Assembly (NCBI RefSeq): GCF_000802205.1
Contig: NZ_CP012850.1
Span: forward strand, 1,178,001-1,242,000
Reading direction: 5' to 3'
Length of the DNA: 64,000 nucleotides
Origin: Candidatus Nitrosocosmicus oleophilus
GTDB taxonomy: Archaea; Thermoproteota; Nitrososphaeria; Nitrososphaerales; Nitrososphaeraceae
Shown: positions 1-9,360 of the stretch, piece after piece
How positions within the stretch are numbered: the first letter of the stretch is position 1
How the letters are laid out: every line of letters begins with the position of its first letter
Position numbers and translations under genes: made by a program
The notes under the pieces: model-generated
What the model saw: the letters and a program-made list of their open reading frames with translations, nothing else
The model's database searches: none
What the model was told of the DNA's origin: nothing

Positions 1-165
1 GATCAAGAAAAAATGGAATCAATTGCTCATGAATTAAAAAAGACTATAGGTACAGGTGGAACCGCAAAAAATGGGATGATTGTGTTGCAAGGGGATCATA
101 GATCGAAGGTAACTGAATTTTTGTTGACCAAGGGTTATCCTAGAGAATCTATCGAAGTAATTTGA
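1..165 (+). CDS. Translation initiation factor aIF1/SUI1, C-terminal part (5' end outside window)
   Basis: The reading frame is open from base 1 and stops with TGA at 163-165, giving 54 residues. The end has the SUI1/eIF1 fold signature: a KTIGTGGTAKNG basic loop, then LQGDHR and a C-terminal FLLTKGYPRESIEVI strand-helix. aIF1 binds the 30S subunit and helps start-codon choice. The N-terminal half lies upstream of the window, so start and length cannot be judged. No frame damage is visible in the part seen. The loop and QGDHR motifs make the family call firm. Confidence 0.9.
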   Translation, partial: DQEKMESIAHELKKTIGTGGTAKNGMIVLQGDHRSKVTEFLLTKGYPRESIEVI

Positions 166-453
166 TTAAGAATCTATATATACAATCAAATGATTTTTTT
201 GACGAGGCTATTACTACATTAATTTCTTCTTTCTCATTAGATATATTGTGTAAAGACATTCTGATTTCCAAGACGTAAATAAACCATGTACTCTAACACT
301 CTATGAGATTTTAACGATTTTTTTGGATTTGTGTAAGCGGTATAGTTCAATATACCTATCTTACTTATGGGGGTATATTGCTTTTTTACCTTACAATGTT
401 TTTCTATTGTATAACTATTTGCATAACTGCTTTATGAAATTCAAATTTACCTC

Positions 454-481
454 TCCCTTCATTTTTACTTTAATGAAGGGA
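454..481. terminator. 10-bp perfect hairpin between aIF1 and GDH
   Basis: The arms TCCCTTCATT (454-463) and AATGAAGGGA (472-481) are perfect reverse complements around an 8-base loop. The hairpin lies about 290 bp after the aIF1 stop and 96 bp before the GDH ATG. It could end the aIF1 transcript or be an mRNA leader/operator element of GDH. The rest of 166-577 shows no gene. Only the symmetry is directly seen. Confidence 0.45.
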
Positions 482-577
482 TTTCTCAAACTTCAATAAA
501 TGGTGAATATGATCTTAATGTTAATCCTATAGACTATTTAGAAGCACATAATATGTACAATATTAGAAATTAACCAC

Positions 578-1864
578 ATGGAGAGCTCCGGGTGGTCTGA
601 AATGGATGAGTGGGGCCCAGAAAAAATATTGCAGGTGTATGACCCTGACACTGGTATGAAAGGTGTTTTGGTTATTGACAATACCTCTACTGGTCCTGGC
701 AAAGGAGGAATAAGGTTTGCAGAAAGTGTTACTCTTACAGAGGTTTTTAAGCTCGCAAGAACAATGACTTGGAAATGTGCGTCAGCAGGACTACCATTCG
801 GCGGTGCTAAAGGAGGAATTCTGGCCAACCCAGGTAAAGTAAATCAAGTAGAATGGATTAAATCCTTTGCTAAAATGATAAAACCCTATTGTCCCTCCCA
901 ATATATTGCAGCTACTGACGTTGGAACAACCGAATTGGATATGGCAGTATTTGCACATGAGATCGGAGATATGCGAGCATGTACTGGTAAGCCGCAAGAA
1001 CTTGGAGGAATTCCTCACGAACTAGGTACAACTGGTTATGGTGTAAGTGTTGCACTAAGAACCACAATAGACTTTTTAAAAGACATCAAACGTAAAGGAT
1101 TAGATATTTCCAAACCTCTTCTCGCTCTCACAAACACCTTAGACAAGAAAAGAAATGATTTTAAAATAGTTATTCAGGGATTTGGCAATGTAGGTTCATT
1201 TACTGCAAAATTTCTAAATGATTTAAATATAAAAGTTATAGGCGTTAGTGATGTCTCGGGGTTTGTATTTGATGATAATGGTTTGGATATTCCGAAATTA
1301 ATGAGCGACATGAAAGACAAGTCCAAGTTAAGTGATCTACCAGTAGATAATCATAATCATCAAAACCACTCTTATAATATTTTAGATAAAGACGAAATTT
1401 TTAATGTAGATTCAGATATTTTTATTCCTGCAGCTTTGACCGGTGTTATCAACGATAAGACTGCCCCCAAGTTATTAGAGCATAATGTAAAGATAATTGT
1501 AGAGGGTGCAAATATTCCAACAACTCCTACAGCTGATCAATATTTAGTGGATAATAATATTTTAATCATACCCGATTTTCTTGCAAATTCTGGTGGTGTA
1601 ATCGGATCATTTGTTGAGTATCAAGGTCGAACAGAAAAAGAAGCCTTTGATCTAATAGAATATAAAATTACAAATAATGTTAAAAGAGCACTTTACAATT
1701 CACTTTCATTAACTGACCAGAAAGATGATACTTCAGAATTTAATGTTAGAAAGGTTGCGATGGAAACAGCAAAACAAATAGTATATAGAGCAATGTTATT
1801 AAGAAAAGGCGCAATTAGTGTCGCAAGAGAAGCATATGCAAGAAAGGAACGAGTAATTTATTAG
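578..1864 (+). CDS. Glu/Leu/Phe/Val-type dehydrogenase (probable glutamate dehydrogenase)
   Basis: This enzyme family reversibly deaminates an amino acid (here most likely glutamate to 2-oxoglutarate) with NAD(P). In the 428-residue product the glycine-rich segment GLPFGGAKGGI (residues 71-81) carries the family lysine at K78. TDVGT (113-117) supplies the catalytic Asp. GFGNVG (201-206) is the Rossmann dinucleotide loop, followed by NAD-domain sequence ending in DFLANSGGV. The N-terminus is short: homologues usually have 10-20 residues before the EWGPEK segment. No ATG precedes 578 in frame before a TAG at 539-541, so ATG 578 is the only conventional start. A non-ATG start or small upstream deletion is possible. 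It stands alone, with no operon partner. Confidence 0.93.
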   Translation: MESSGWSEMDEWGPEKILQVYDPDTGMKGVLVIDNTSTGPGKGGIRFAESVTLTEVFKLARTMTWKCASAGLPFGGAKGGILANPGKVNQVEWIKSFAKMIKPYCPSQYIAATDVGTTELDMAVFAHEIGDMRACTGKPQELGGIPHELGTTGYGVSVALRTTIDFLKDIKRKGLDISKPLLALTNTLDKKRNDFKIVIQGFGNVGSFTAKFLNDLNIKVIGVSDVSGFVFDDNGLDIPKLMSDMKDKSKLSDLPVDNHNHQNHSYNILDKDEIFNVDSDIFIPAALTGVINDKTAPKLLEHNVKIIVEGANIPTTPTADQYLVDNNILIIPDFLANSGGVIGSFVEYQGRTEKEAFDLIEYKITNNVKRALYNSLSLTDQKDDTSEFNVRKVAMETAKQIVYRAMLLRKGAISVAREAYARKERVIY

Positions 1865-2199
1865 ATTAATTGAATTGATGTTACTAACACAAATGGATAA
1901 GAAAGGATTTGCCTATCGTATATTGTGAATCTGATAGAATTATCCTTGGATCCTTACACGTCGTAGAAACCTTCTATTGGTAATCAATACTCAAATTGTT
2001 GCAATTGATAAAACCATACAGCAAACGTCTCAAAAACAATAATTAGTGTGATTTTTAACTTAGACTCTGCAACCTATTTTTCCACTCTTAGTTTCTATAA
2101 CAACGAGGTTGCAGACTATAAATAAATTAAAAAACTATGATTAACGTTATGTTTTTGCTACAGCCGACCAAATTATCGTAAAAAAAGATAATATCGACA
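1865..2199. other. Gap with a spaced 10-bp inverted repeat
   Basis: No gene is seen between GDH and the insertion element. TCTGCAACCT (2066-2075) is repeated as AGGTTGCAGA (2106-2115) in inverted orientation with a 30-bp spacer. It could be an operator or a relic of an older element end. Nothing else was recognised. Confidence 0.35.
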
Positions 2200-2207
2200 C
2201 TTTAGAT

Positions 2208-2870
2208 GCTCTGTTCATTTAACGAAATCTTATAGCTTGAAGATACTTTATCTTCTTTATGATTACCAGAAACAAAACACCTTCAAAGTACGTATACTAT
2301 GGTCTGTATTTGTATTTTTCAGGTCTATTGCTTAGGAGAGCAGCCGAAAGATTATCTTATATTTTCAAACGAAATCATGTTTCTATTTGGAACTGGATTC
2401 AAAAGTATCATCCCAAAAGGATATCATCAAAGAGAAAAAGGATCGCAGAATATATTATAGATGAAACACTGATCAAGGTTGGTTCTCAATATATCTGGCT
2501 TTGGGTAGCCATAGAACCAAGAAACAGACAAATTCTCGCACTAAACATATCTAAGGAAAGAAACATGCTCATAGCAGAGAGATTTATTTCCGGTTTAGTA
2601 AGGATTCACGGAAAGCATCCAGTATCTACAGACAGAGGTACGTGGTATCCTCAAGCATGCAGGTTCTTGAACCTTGATCACCACATTCATTCCCACTACG
2701 AGAAAAGTATCATAGAAAGGAAGATGCAGTACATCAAGGATAGGGCTGAAAGTTTCGATGACTACTTTCCATGCAAAATGAAGAATTGTAATCTAAATCA
2801 CATAATCAATTGGTTGACTCTATTTGTAGATTATCACAACAAGGAGAGAAACCGTTAAGTGAACAGAGCC
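2208..2870 (+). mobile_element. IS6-family insertion sequence, apparently intact
   Basis: The ends are 17-bp inverted repeats with one mismatch: GCTCTGTTCATTTAACG at 2208-2224 and its partner at 2853-2869. The 8-bp sequence CTTTAGAT flanks both sides (2200-2207 and 2871-2878), which is the duplication length expected for IS6. The right end carries one extra terminal C that the left end lacks. The element is about 663 bp, shorter than most bacterial IS6 elements. It encodes one transposase. The perfect target duplication suggests a fairly recent insertion. A decayed relative lies at 25946-26479. Confidence 0.9.
2259..2858 (+). CDS. IS6-family DDE transposase
   Basis: The 199-residue product carries out cut-and-insert or replicative movement of its own element. 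An N-terminal HTH-like region (LLLRRAAERLSYIFKRNHVSIWNWI, about residues 23-47, described by position) precedes the DDE core. The acidic triad is visible as D68 in IIDET, D125 in STDRGTW and E153 in IIERKM, with K160 seven residues after the Glu. The FDDYFP segment after the Glu is typical of the family. The frame is undamaged and fills almost the whole element, so it is likely active. Confidence 0.93.
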   Translation: MITRNKTPSKYVYYGLYLYFSGLLLRRAAERLSYIFKRNHVSIWNWIQKYHPKRISSKRKRIAEYIIDETLIKVGSQYIWLWVAIEPRNRQILALNISKERNMLIAERFISGLVRIHGKHPVSTDRGTWYPQACRFLNLDHHIHSHYEKSIIERKMQYIKDRAESFDDYFPCKMKNCNLNHIINWLTLFVDYHNKERNR

Positions 2871-2957
2871 CTTTAGATTCAAAAAACCATTAAATAGCAT
2901 AATGAAATGATGCTTTAAAAAAAAGAAAAGATATTGTGTAGAGATTGTCTATTCTGA

Positions 2958-5783
2958 TCATGGATTGATTGTCAGAGGATTTTGTTGCTTCTCGGTTAAG
3001 CTGCTTTTCCAATAGTTTGGCAGGTTTTGCACCCAGCCATCATAAATATTAGGAATCGCTAGTACTCCTTGCCCTCCTGTTCCCTCTAAATCTGTTATTT
3101 TGTCATCAGTTATTGTATCATTTGAAGCAACAAGTGATACCTTTCCAGCAATCGATGCATCCACCGGATTTCCATCATTGTTTGGATCCCCATCTACTAC
3201 TATGGCCTCATTTGAGAAGGTACTTGAAACGTATGCATAATATCCACCCCCTTTCTTTGCACCGAAATTAACTCCGTGACATCCGGCATCACATGGTAAT
3301 TCTTTTACTACCTGATCAGTGTCGGTATCCAGTATTGTTATTGTTCCGCCGGTATTTGCTGTTACTATATATTGACCATCTGGACTTACAGGTGTCTGTA
3401 TTGGAAGAAAACCGACCGGCCCAGTTGTATTACCTGTTATTGGATCGTAATTGGCGAGGAGGTTAATTTTCTTTATCAGCGTAGCGTTGGTAGTATTTAT
3501 GACACTCATAGTACTGTCAAAAAAGTCTGCAACGTATGATTTACTACCATCCGGCATCATTCCAACTGCAACAGGGGATACGCCAGTCTTTACTTTTCCG
3601 ATTATTTTATCTTGCATCATATCATATATGGTTGTAGTTCCAGTAAGCGCATCTGGAGTTACCATGTATCTGTCATCAGAACTCATCCAATGACCGTGTG
3701 GATGAGTTGAGGGTGCTGATGGAGATTGTAACAAGATAAACTTTTCAAGATTAAATTCAGGATTCGATGACACCACAGTTACTCCATCTTCACCGTTTAG
3801 CGCTATATACAGTTTGTCAGTTGTAGTTCCAGTCATTACATGAGATGGGTCATCTCCAACTTGTATGTCCTTTACAAGCTCACCAGTTGTGCGGTCAAAT
3901 ATGGTTGTTCTGTTATCAAACCACTGAGTTTGGTAAATGAGTTCTTGATTTTTGTCAGTCCACATGTTGTGAGGATTATTCATATTGATTTCAGGCAAAG
4001 CAACTTTCTTACTTACGTTCCAAGTGGTACCGTTAATGGCCGTAGCAGTTCCCGGTTTAGTCTTGCCAGCAGTTTTTTCAAACTGTGTATCAATCCATAT
4101 TTCTCCCACTGCAGGAACCGTTGGATTTGACAAAGGAGTCAAAGTAATGTTTTGACCATATGTCTTTTCTAATACGTCTTTGACATTAACGACAGTCCCG
4201 TTTGTTATTCTAGCATCTACATCAGGATATGAAACGTGCCATGGTTGGGAGATATTTGTATAATCCTGCCAGTTTGGTGGAGAAGTTGCAATAAAGAATG
4301 TCCTTAACAACTTTAAGGCCAAATCACTATTTGTAGGAATCGTAACTCCGTTTATCAAAGTAAGTTCTTCGCCCAAGTCCAGTCCCTCTGTATCCGGATC
4401 ATCAACAATGACTGCAGCAAGCATGAAAGGATGAAGACTGCATGCAAATACATATAATCCAGGCTCGTCAAGGTTTACTATTGCTCCTCCCTTGTATGCC
4501 ATCATTTGACTAAATGGCATGTGGCTAGCGTTCTTAGGATATATTATGCTAGTTACGGTGTGAACGCCATGTGTACTATCCATCATAAAGTTAACTGTTC
4601 CAGACTTGTTTATTATCGCTAGTGATTCGCTACCTGTGTTTGATATGTCGCCTTTGAGATTTGTAAACCATTTACCTGGTTCATCACTAATTGAAAATGA
4701 TGCAAAGTTTTTGTAGGGTGATGCGCCAGGAATACTTTTTTGGGTCGACTTGTCTTCTGTCATCATTGCCTTTACTTGTGAGGATGCGTTGGCAGAAAGT
4801 ACCTTAAAGGTAGACATCATGCCTGCTTCCATATGAGAGAACACATGACAATGGTATTGCCAGTCGCCAGGACCCACACCATCGCCTGCATCTATGACAA
4901 ATACATGGGTCTTACCTGGATGGATTTCTTTTACATCAATGATATTACTTGTACCCGGATCGACCCATCTGTGAGCATGTAAATGGAATGTATGAGAGTG
5001 ACCATTGGGGTTTGATGACGGGCCTATTCCAACAATGTGGAAACGGATCTTTTGATTCTCTTCTGCTACAGGTACTGGATTTGTCCACAGAGGAGTTTGC
5101 GTACCGTTCCTATCTACTTCCATCCCCCAAAAGGTTGACCCCACCATAAACAATAGGACTTCTTTATCCAATTCATCAAGAGGTATGGTTGTTATTTTTC
5201 CATCTACAAGGGCCTCTGTCATCCTATCCTTAGGATTAACAATAACTACTCCATATAGTCCTCTATCACCTAATTCTTCATCTTGATATACGTATGTTCC
5301 TGGATTAGATGCAACAAAATCTTCTTGGGTTGTATTTCCACCTAGATGGTTGATTGTTATAAGGGCCTTGTCACCCTCGCTTATCACTATAGCCGGTCCA
5401 GGAATGGTGGCGATAGTACTATAGTTATTTGTGATGTTTAATTTAGTACCATTAGTTTGATTAATTATGTGTTGAATCATTTTATATGCTGGCTCACCAT
5501 CTGGTAGTACCTGCTCTTTAATCACTATGTCATGTACAGCAGAACTTGAATTTAGAACCATGTTTCCATCAGTTGTATTTGACGAAACTTTAGATGATAT
5601 AGTATCAAATACCTTACCATCATCGTTATTTGTCTGAGTCATTGGAATAAATGATTCAATTCCTCGTGCTATCCCGGGAGCTGTCATTGTTGAAGACAAA
5701 ATTAGCGTTGCAATGACTACGGAATAAAGAACATTAATTTTCTTGATCCATCTAGTATGGTTATTATCGTTGTTGTATGACAT
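2958..5783 (-). CDS. Secreted multicopper oxidase-cupredoxin-beta-propeller fusion (MCO-B)
   Basis: The 941-residue protein has an N-terminal signal/membrane segment (about 17-36). It then has two multicopper-oxidase cupredoxin domains, a third cupredoxin and a C-terminal YVTN-like propeller (about 595-930). Domain 1 (about 110-185) has lost its copper histidines. Domain 2 keeps a full small-laccase-type set: HTFHLHAH (264-271) and HCHVFSHMEAGM (311-322), giving type-1 and trinuclear ligands. Domain 3 has a mononuclear site, H408 with C448-x2-H451-x2-M454. In the propeller, histidines recur at one blade position (NPHNMW 605, DPSHVM 649, HPHGHWM 694-698, CHGVNFG 836). It acts outside the membrane. 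It starts one base after the stop of MCO-A, so the two are co-transcribed. The substrate is unknown. Confidence 0.88.
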   Translation of the reverse strand: MSYNNDNNHTRWIKKINVLYSVVIATLILSSTMTAPGIARGIESFIPMTQTNNDDGKVFDTISSKVSSNTTDGNMVLNSSSAVHDIVIKEQVLPDGEPAYKMIQHIINQTNGTKLNITNNYSTIATIPGPAIVISEGDKALITINHLGGNTTQEDFVASNPGTYVYQDEELGDRGLYGVVIVNPKDRMTEALVDGKITTIPLDELDKEVLLFMVGSTFWGMEVDRNGTQTPLWTNPVPVAEENQKIRFHIVGIGPSSNPNGHSHTFHLHAHRWVDPGTSNIIDVKEIHPGKTHVFVIDAGDGVGPGDWQYHCHVFSHMEAGMMSTFKVLSANASSQVKAMMTEDKSTQKSIPGASPYKNFASFSISDEPGKWFTNLKGDISNTGSESLAIINKSGTVNFMMDSTHGVHTVTSIIYPKNASHMPFSQMMAYKGGAIVNLDEPGLYVFACSLHPFMLAAVIVDDPDTEGLDLGEELTLINGVTIPTNSDLALKLLRTFFIATSPPNWQDYTNISQPWHVSYPDVDARITNGTVVNVKDVLEKTYGQNITLTPLSNPTVPAVGEIWIDTQFEKTAGKTKPGTATAINGTTWNVSKKVALPEINMNNPHNMWTDKNQELIYQTQWFDNRTTIFDRTTGELVKDIQVGDDPSHVMTGTTTDKLYIALNGEDGVTVVSSNPEFNLEKFILLQSPSAPSTHPHGHWMSSDDRYMVTPDALTGTTTIYDMMQDKIIGKVKTGVSPVAVGMMPDGSKSYVADFFDSTMSVINTTNATLIKKINLLANYDPITGNTTGPVGFLPIQTPVSPDGQYIVTANTGGTITILDTDTDQVVKELPCDAGCHGVNFGAKKGGGYYAYVSSTFSNEAIVVDGDPNNDGNPVDASIAGKVSLVASNDTITDDKITDLEGTGGQGVLAIPNIYDGWVQNLPNYWKSSLTEKQQNPLTINP

Positions 5784-5784
5784 T

Positions 5785-6852
5785 TCAAACCACCTCTTTA
5801 TTTACTGAATTTTCAAATACTTGTGCATCTAAAGAATCGGATATAACAAAATCTCCCTTCATACCTCCGAGAAGGTTAATTGTCGAATTATCATAGTAGC
5901 TTGAATTTTTGTTGGCTTCAATAGTAAAAACATGATTTGCAAGAGGACCTATTATATGAGAGTTGATAACCTTGTTTGTTCCCGGACTTAGCCATTCAAT
6001 ATTATCCATTGTGAAATTGTGAAATTCGTTTCCTGTCGATTGAATATTGAATCTAACGATACTATTATTGGCTGCAGTTAATGTCGGATTGGTTCCCAAT
6101 TGTGTATGCTTTCCACCCTTTGAATAATCTACTTCAGTTCCCCAAAACACATCATCATTGACAAATAAAATATAATCTTTGTCGATGTCGCTGACATTTA
6201 CCTGTTTTGGAACACCATTAATCAAAGCATTTACCTTTCCGTCAGAGGGATTTATAATTATACTTGAAAAAAGCCCTACTGTCTCAAGACCATCCATGCT
6301 TTTTCCTAAAACATTTCTTCCAATGGTATGATCATGAAAAGGCCATGAGCCAGCCGTACCATTTGCAGCATCCCATTTAACAGTAAATGGTTTTGTAGGA
6401 GAAGCAGCCTGATCAGAAACCTTGTTTAATTCCTTTAATGTTCCGTCACTAGTTATTTTATAATGCGCACCATGAGTGTGAACACCTGGATAACCCCATC
6501 CCATTTCATTAACGAGTGTGATAATTACCTCATCACCTTCATTTACTATGATGGTAGGCCCAGGAATAGTAGTCTCATTAGTATAGTTGGAAGTAATATC
6601 CTTAGTTTCATTACTAGTAACATCTCGAACTAAATAACTGTTGAGATTGTAAGCAATTCGATCTCCGCTTAGTTCATCCACTCCCATCTCAATTTCATGG
6701 GATTTTACATGATGGTTTTCTTGTTCTATCCTTGGGTTAGACTGAGCAAATACGTTAATAGCACTACTTGATGGTAGAGAATTTGCAACTATCAAACCAA
6801 CCGTTAGAGCTACTATTATGTTACGCGACTTAAGTAAATTGTATATGTACAA
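5785..6852 (-). CDS. Secreted two-domain multicopper oxidase-like protein (MCO-A)
   Basis: The 355-residue protein has an N-terminal hydrophobic segment (about 11-30) and two cupredoxin domains. Domain 1 (about 95-205) keeps trinuclear-cluster ligands HTHG (125-128) and FHDH (172-175). The Cys of a type-1 site is Asp here, as in domain 1 of small laccases. Domain 2 (about 225-340) reads FHNFTMDN where ligand-bearing domains read HTFHLHGH, and it lacks the HCH motif. So MCO-A alone cannot form a full copper set, but it complements domain 2 of MCO-B. It is the first gene of the pair, with a TATA box just upstream. A structural role is the alternative. Confidence 0.85.
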   Translation of the reverse strand: MYIYNLLKSRNIIVALTVGLIVANSLPSSSAINVFAQSNPRIEQENHHVKSHEIEMGVDELSGDRIAYNLNSYLVRDVTSNETKDITSNYTNETTIPGPTIIVNEGDEVIITLVNEMGWGYPGVHTHGAHYKITSDGTLKELNKVSDQAASPTKPFTVKWDAANGTAGSWPFHDHTIGRNVLGKSMDGLETVGLFSSIIINPSDGKVNALINGVPKQVNVSDIDKDYILFVNDDVFWGTEVDYSKGGKHTQLGTNPTLTAANNSIVRFNIQSTGNEFHNFTMDNIEWLSPGTNKVINSHIIGPLANHVFTIEANKNSSYYDNSTINLLGGMKGDFVISDSLDAQVFENSVNKEVV

Positions 6853-6882
6853 TAACCTGATCGAATAAATAATAAAACGGCG

Positions 6883-6892
6883 TTATATAATA
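6883..6892 (-). promoter_or_regulatory. TATA box for the MCO-A/MCO-B operon
   Basis: Read on the minus strand, the sequence around 6883-6892 is ATTATATAAC, about 31-40 bases before the MCO-A start. This is a good archaeal TATA match, and the spacing predicts a very short or no leader. Confidence 0.5.
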
Positions 6893-7178
6893 GATCGGTA
6901 TTGAATGCAAATTTCTGTAATCTTTAGCAATTGTTTGTATACAAAACAACGAAATCTAGCTCGATACTGCAGTTTTGCTGGGTGCAACATTCTATGTCGC
7001 GGTATAACAGAATTAATCGATTGGATTGATCCCACATATTTATAGAATAATTGAAGGTGACGCCAAAATTGAGATAACCTCTGAATAGTTATTAAAATGT
7101 AAAACTAATAATTATTCAAAGAACTATTTGATGCACATCCTTGTTCTCTTTTTATATGTATCAGATAGCACAACTGAA

Positions 7179-7224
7179 TGCAATTGATTAAAATGCAATC
7201 CTTTATGTGGAAATATTATTATAG
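7179..7224 (+). promoter_or_regulatory. TGCAAT direct-repeat promoter module, orphan copy
   Basis: TGCAAT occurs at 7179-7184 and again at 7194-7199, a 15-bp period, followed after 15 bases by ATTATTATAG (7215-7224). The same words with identical spacing occur at 19890-19935 before the NDH-2 gene. Only a degenerate transposase remnant on the opposite strand follows here, so the module may have lost its gene. It could bind a regulator as two same-side half sites. Confidence 0.45.
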
Positions 7225-7315
7225 GTCTGTCATTAAATAATTGAGGCTGGGTCATTATTCATTTTGATAATCTCATCCAGTAACCATATATTTAATCAAA
7301 TTAGGATCCAAGCAA

Positions 7316-7486
7316 CTACTTGATCATTCTTCTGGGATCATTGTTTCCGTTCATACAATTATGATAAACAGATATCTGGTACAGCAATACGGATAACAGT
7401 ACAATACCATGCACTCTATCATCTCCTTTTAAGGGTACTGGATCTATACTGAATACGGACTCGATATGTTCTATCAGAGGTTCTAT
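7316..7486 (-). pseudogene. Probable transposase C-terminal remnant
   Basis: The minus strand is open for 56 codons before TAG at 7316-7318. It reads IEPLIEHIESVFSIDPVPLK, then a hydrophobic segment GIVLLSVLLYQISVYHN ending NNDPRRM. This order (a V/I-E-x-x-F segment, a basic/hydrophobic helix, then a short tail) resembles the end of DDE transposases of the IS4/IS5 type. No start, no catalytic core and no inverted repeats were found. The family call is tentative. Confidence 0.4.
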
Positions 7487-8847
7487 GGGTATACATCTCT
7501 ATTTTTTTAAGAATTGTAATTGTAGATAATATTTCAATAATTTATGGGAATTATAATCTATTAATTTAGGTAAATCCTTGACTACAGATCCTACAATATT
7601 ATTAATTTTTGTTTTTTTTTCTTGAGATCAAGCTAATGGATATTGAATTGAATGGTATAAAGAAGAAACAGAATTATATGATCATATAAAGCTAGTAACT
7701 ATATTGATTTATGTGAAATGGTATATTTATTTCTCAAATCTCTATCCAAATACCTTTTTTAATGTCCTCAAATCAATTTCTCTAAAATATCTATTATTAC
7801 TACAATAAGAGGATGGATGTCGATGTAATATATATCACAACCCCTATTACCATTATAAGAAAATAATATTCTTTTGGATGAAATTTAAAGCCTCTTTATT
7901 AGATTTAATTTAGATAACTCTCTAGTTAATTAGTTAATTACTGACATACACTATAGGGTGGATTCTTTAAGAGTATAAGAAACCCCATCCAAAGATCTCA
8001 TTAGTTTGGAAGCTGAAGTATATCTTTGTATTCACTATTACCTCAACCGTGAAAAAAAAGCTGAATATTGTTTGGATATGTATATCATTTCCTTTAAAAA
8101 TTAAACATTATACAATTCAAACCGGAGATTAAGCGATTTAGTGTAGATATCTTTCATACCTTTTTTGCCTATACATCAATTGGAAAGGAAAGATAAGTAA
8201 AGATTGCCTGGAAAATCCAATATATCTCAGAAGAATTCTGCATTGTCTAGCGTTGATTTTGGTACAATGGAATTTATGAATGGTTAATATCAAAAGATAC
8301 AAATTCTTGAGATACTTGGATAGTAGTCAAAGACTATTTTGATAATAAATATGTAATTTTATTTGATAAAAGTATTCTTAGCGATGTTATTGTTGCTTAT
8401 AGGGACGTATGCCTTTGGTGTATGACCTGTAACACTGATGATTGTGGTCATGTGGGATTTGCTAAATGTCTGAAACAAGATTACGATCGAAACGACCAAA
8501 TGGTTCTTTAGGTAAAATAGGATAAAACCATAAGTATTAATAATCAATGATTTCTCAAAAAGATCACTTACATCTTTATATTTGCATAAAAATTATTGAC
8601 AAGACCGAAGCTTAATCATTTCACATGAAATAAGCAAGTAATTAAATTAACTTCTAAAAATATTCAAAAACCGCTTTGTCTATCTTTTATCTCCTATATA
8701 CAACAAGTTCAAAAGGGCTAAAAAATTTCATTGGTTGTATGGTTTTAGATTTGGACAGGGATTAGATTGAATATAACATCAATTGATTTGCCTATATCTC
8801 ATACTACAACAGTAAGCTCCTACTATATTTTCAAACCGATCAAAGCG
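7487..8847. other. Long gene-poor stretch
   Basis: No gene could be supported in this 1.36-kb AT-rich stretch. A 62-codon minus-strand frame (8359-8547) has a hydrophobic start but no recognisable motif and is not called. The stretch may be eroded mobile or duplicated DNA, like the remnants on either side. Confidence 0.4.
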
Positions 8848-9315
8848 TTATCTTACTATTAATACTGCACAGTCTACTTCTTCCGCAACCTTTCTTGCAA
8901 CACTTCCCAATTTCCTAAACATTCCTGAAATTCCTTTATGTCCACTGCTACCCATTACAATGAGATCGGTGTTATTCTGTTTAGTAAAGTCTATAATTTT
9001 TTCAGCAGGATCACCTATTTTAATTTCTGTGGTAATATAAACATTGTTTTCAGTATACTTGTTTTTGACATCCTTCATAATCACAATCATTTCATTCTTT
9101 ATCTCATTATGAATCTTATTAACTAACGGAGATATGATCACTTCATTGTTTTTTGATTCTATTTTTGAAAAATGAATCGGTAAAGGAATTTCGTTAATTA
9201 CATGTAGTACAAAGATTTGAGTTTTATCCACCGTAGATAATTCTATAGCTTTTTCCAAGGCCTTGATGGACAACTTGGAGGTATCATAAGGTACTAGTAT
9301 ACGATTAAAAGGCAT
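8848..9315 (-). CDS. Universal stress protein (UspA family)
   Basis: This is a single-domain UspA protein of 155 residues from the preferred start. The N-terminal strand RILVPYDTSKLSIKALEKA and the C-terminal nucleotide-binding signature GSSGHKGISGMFRKLGS fit the ATP-binding Usp subgroup (G-x2-G-x9-G-S). A start 33 bases upstream (9348) would add LIFFKTYYGL residues that lie before the conserved first strand, so ATG 9315 is preferred. It is one of three Usp genes here (also 9989 and 25377). Usp proteins in archaea are small cytoplasmic stress or energy sensors; the ligand is not deducible. Confidence 0.9.
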   Translation of the reverse strand: MPFNRILVPYDTSKLSIKALEKAIELSTVDKTQIFVLHVINEIPLPIHFSKIESKNNEVIISPLVNKIHNEIKNEMIVIMKDVKNKYTENNVYITTEIKIGDPAEKIIDFTKQNNTDLIVMGSSGHKGISGMFRKLGSVARKVAEEVDCAVLIVR

Positions 9316-9360
9316 CAAACCATAATAAGTTTTGAAGAATATAAGCAAATATCTACTTGA

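Noticed and set aside
3270-3300. CxxxCH in the MCO-B propeller as a heme c site
   Set aside because: The spacing C831-x3-C835-H836 is not the canonical CxxCH, and these archaea generally lack cytochrome c; His as a metal ligand is more plausible.
8359-8547. 62-codon minus-strand frame with hydrophobic start
   Set aside because: No recognised motif, no homologous copy in the window and no promoter evidence; treated as a chance or eroded frame.
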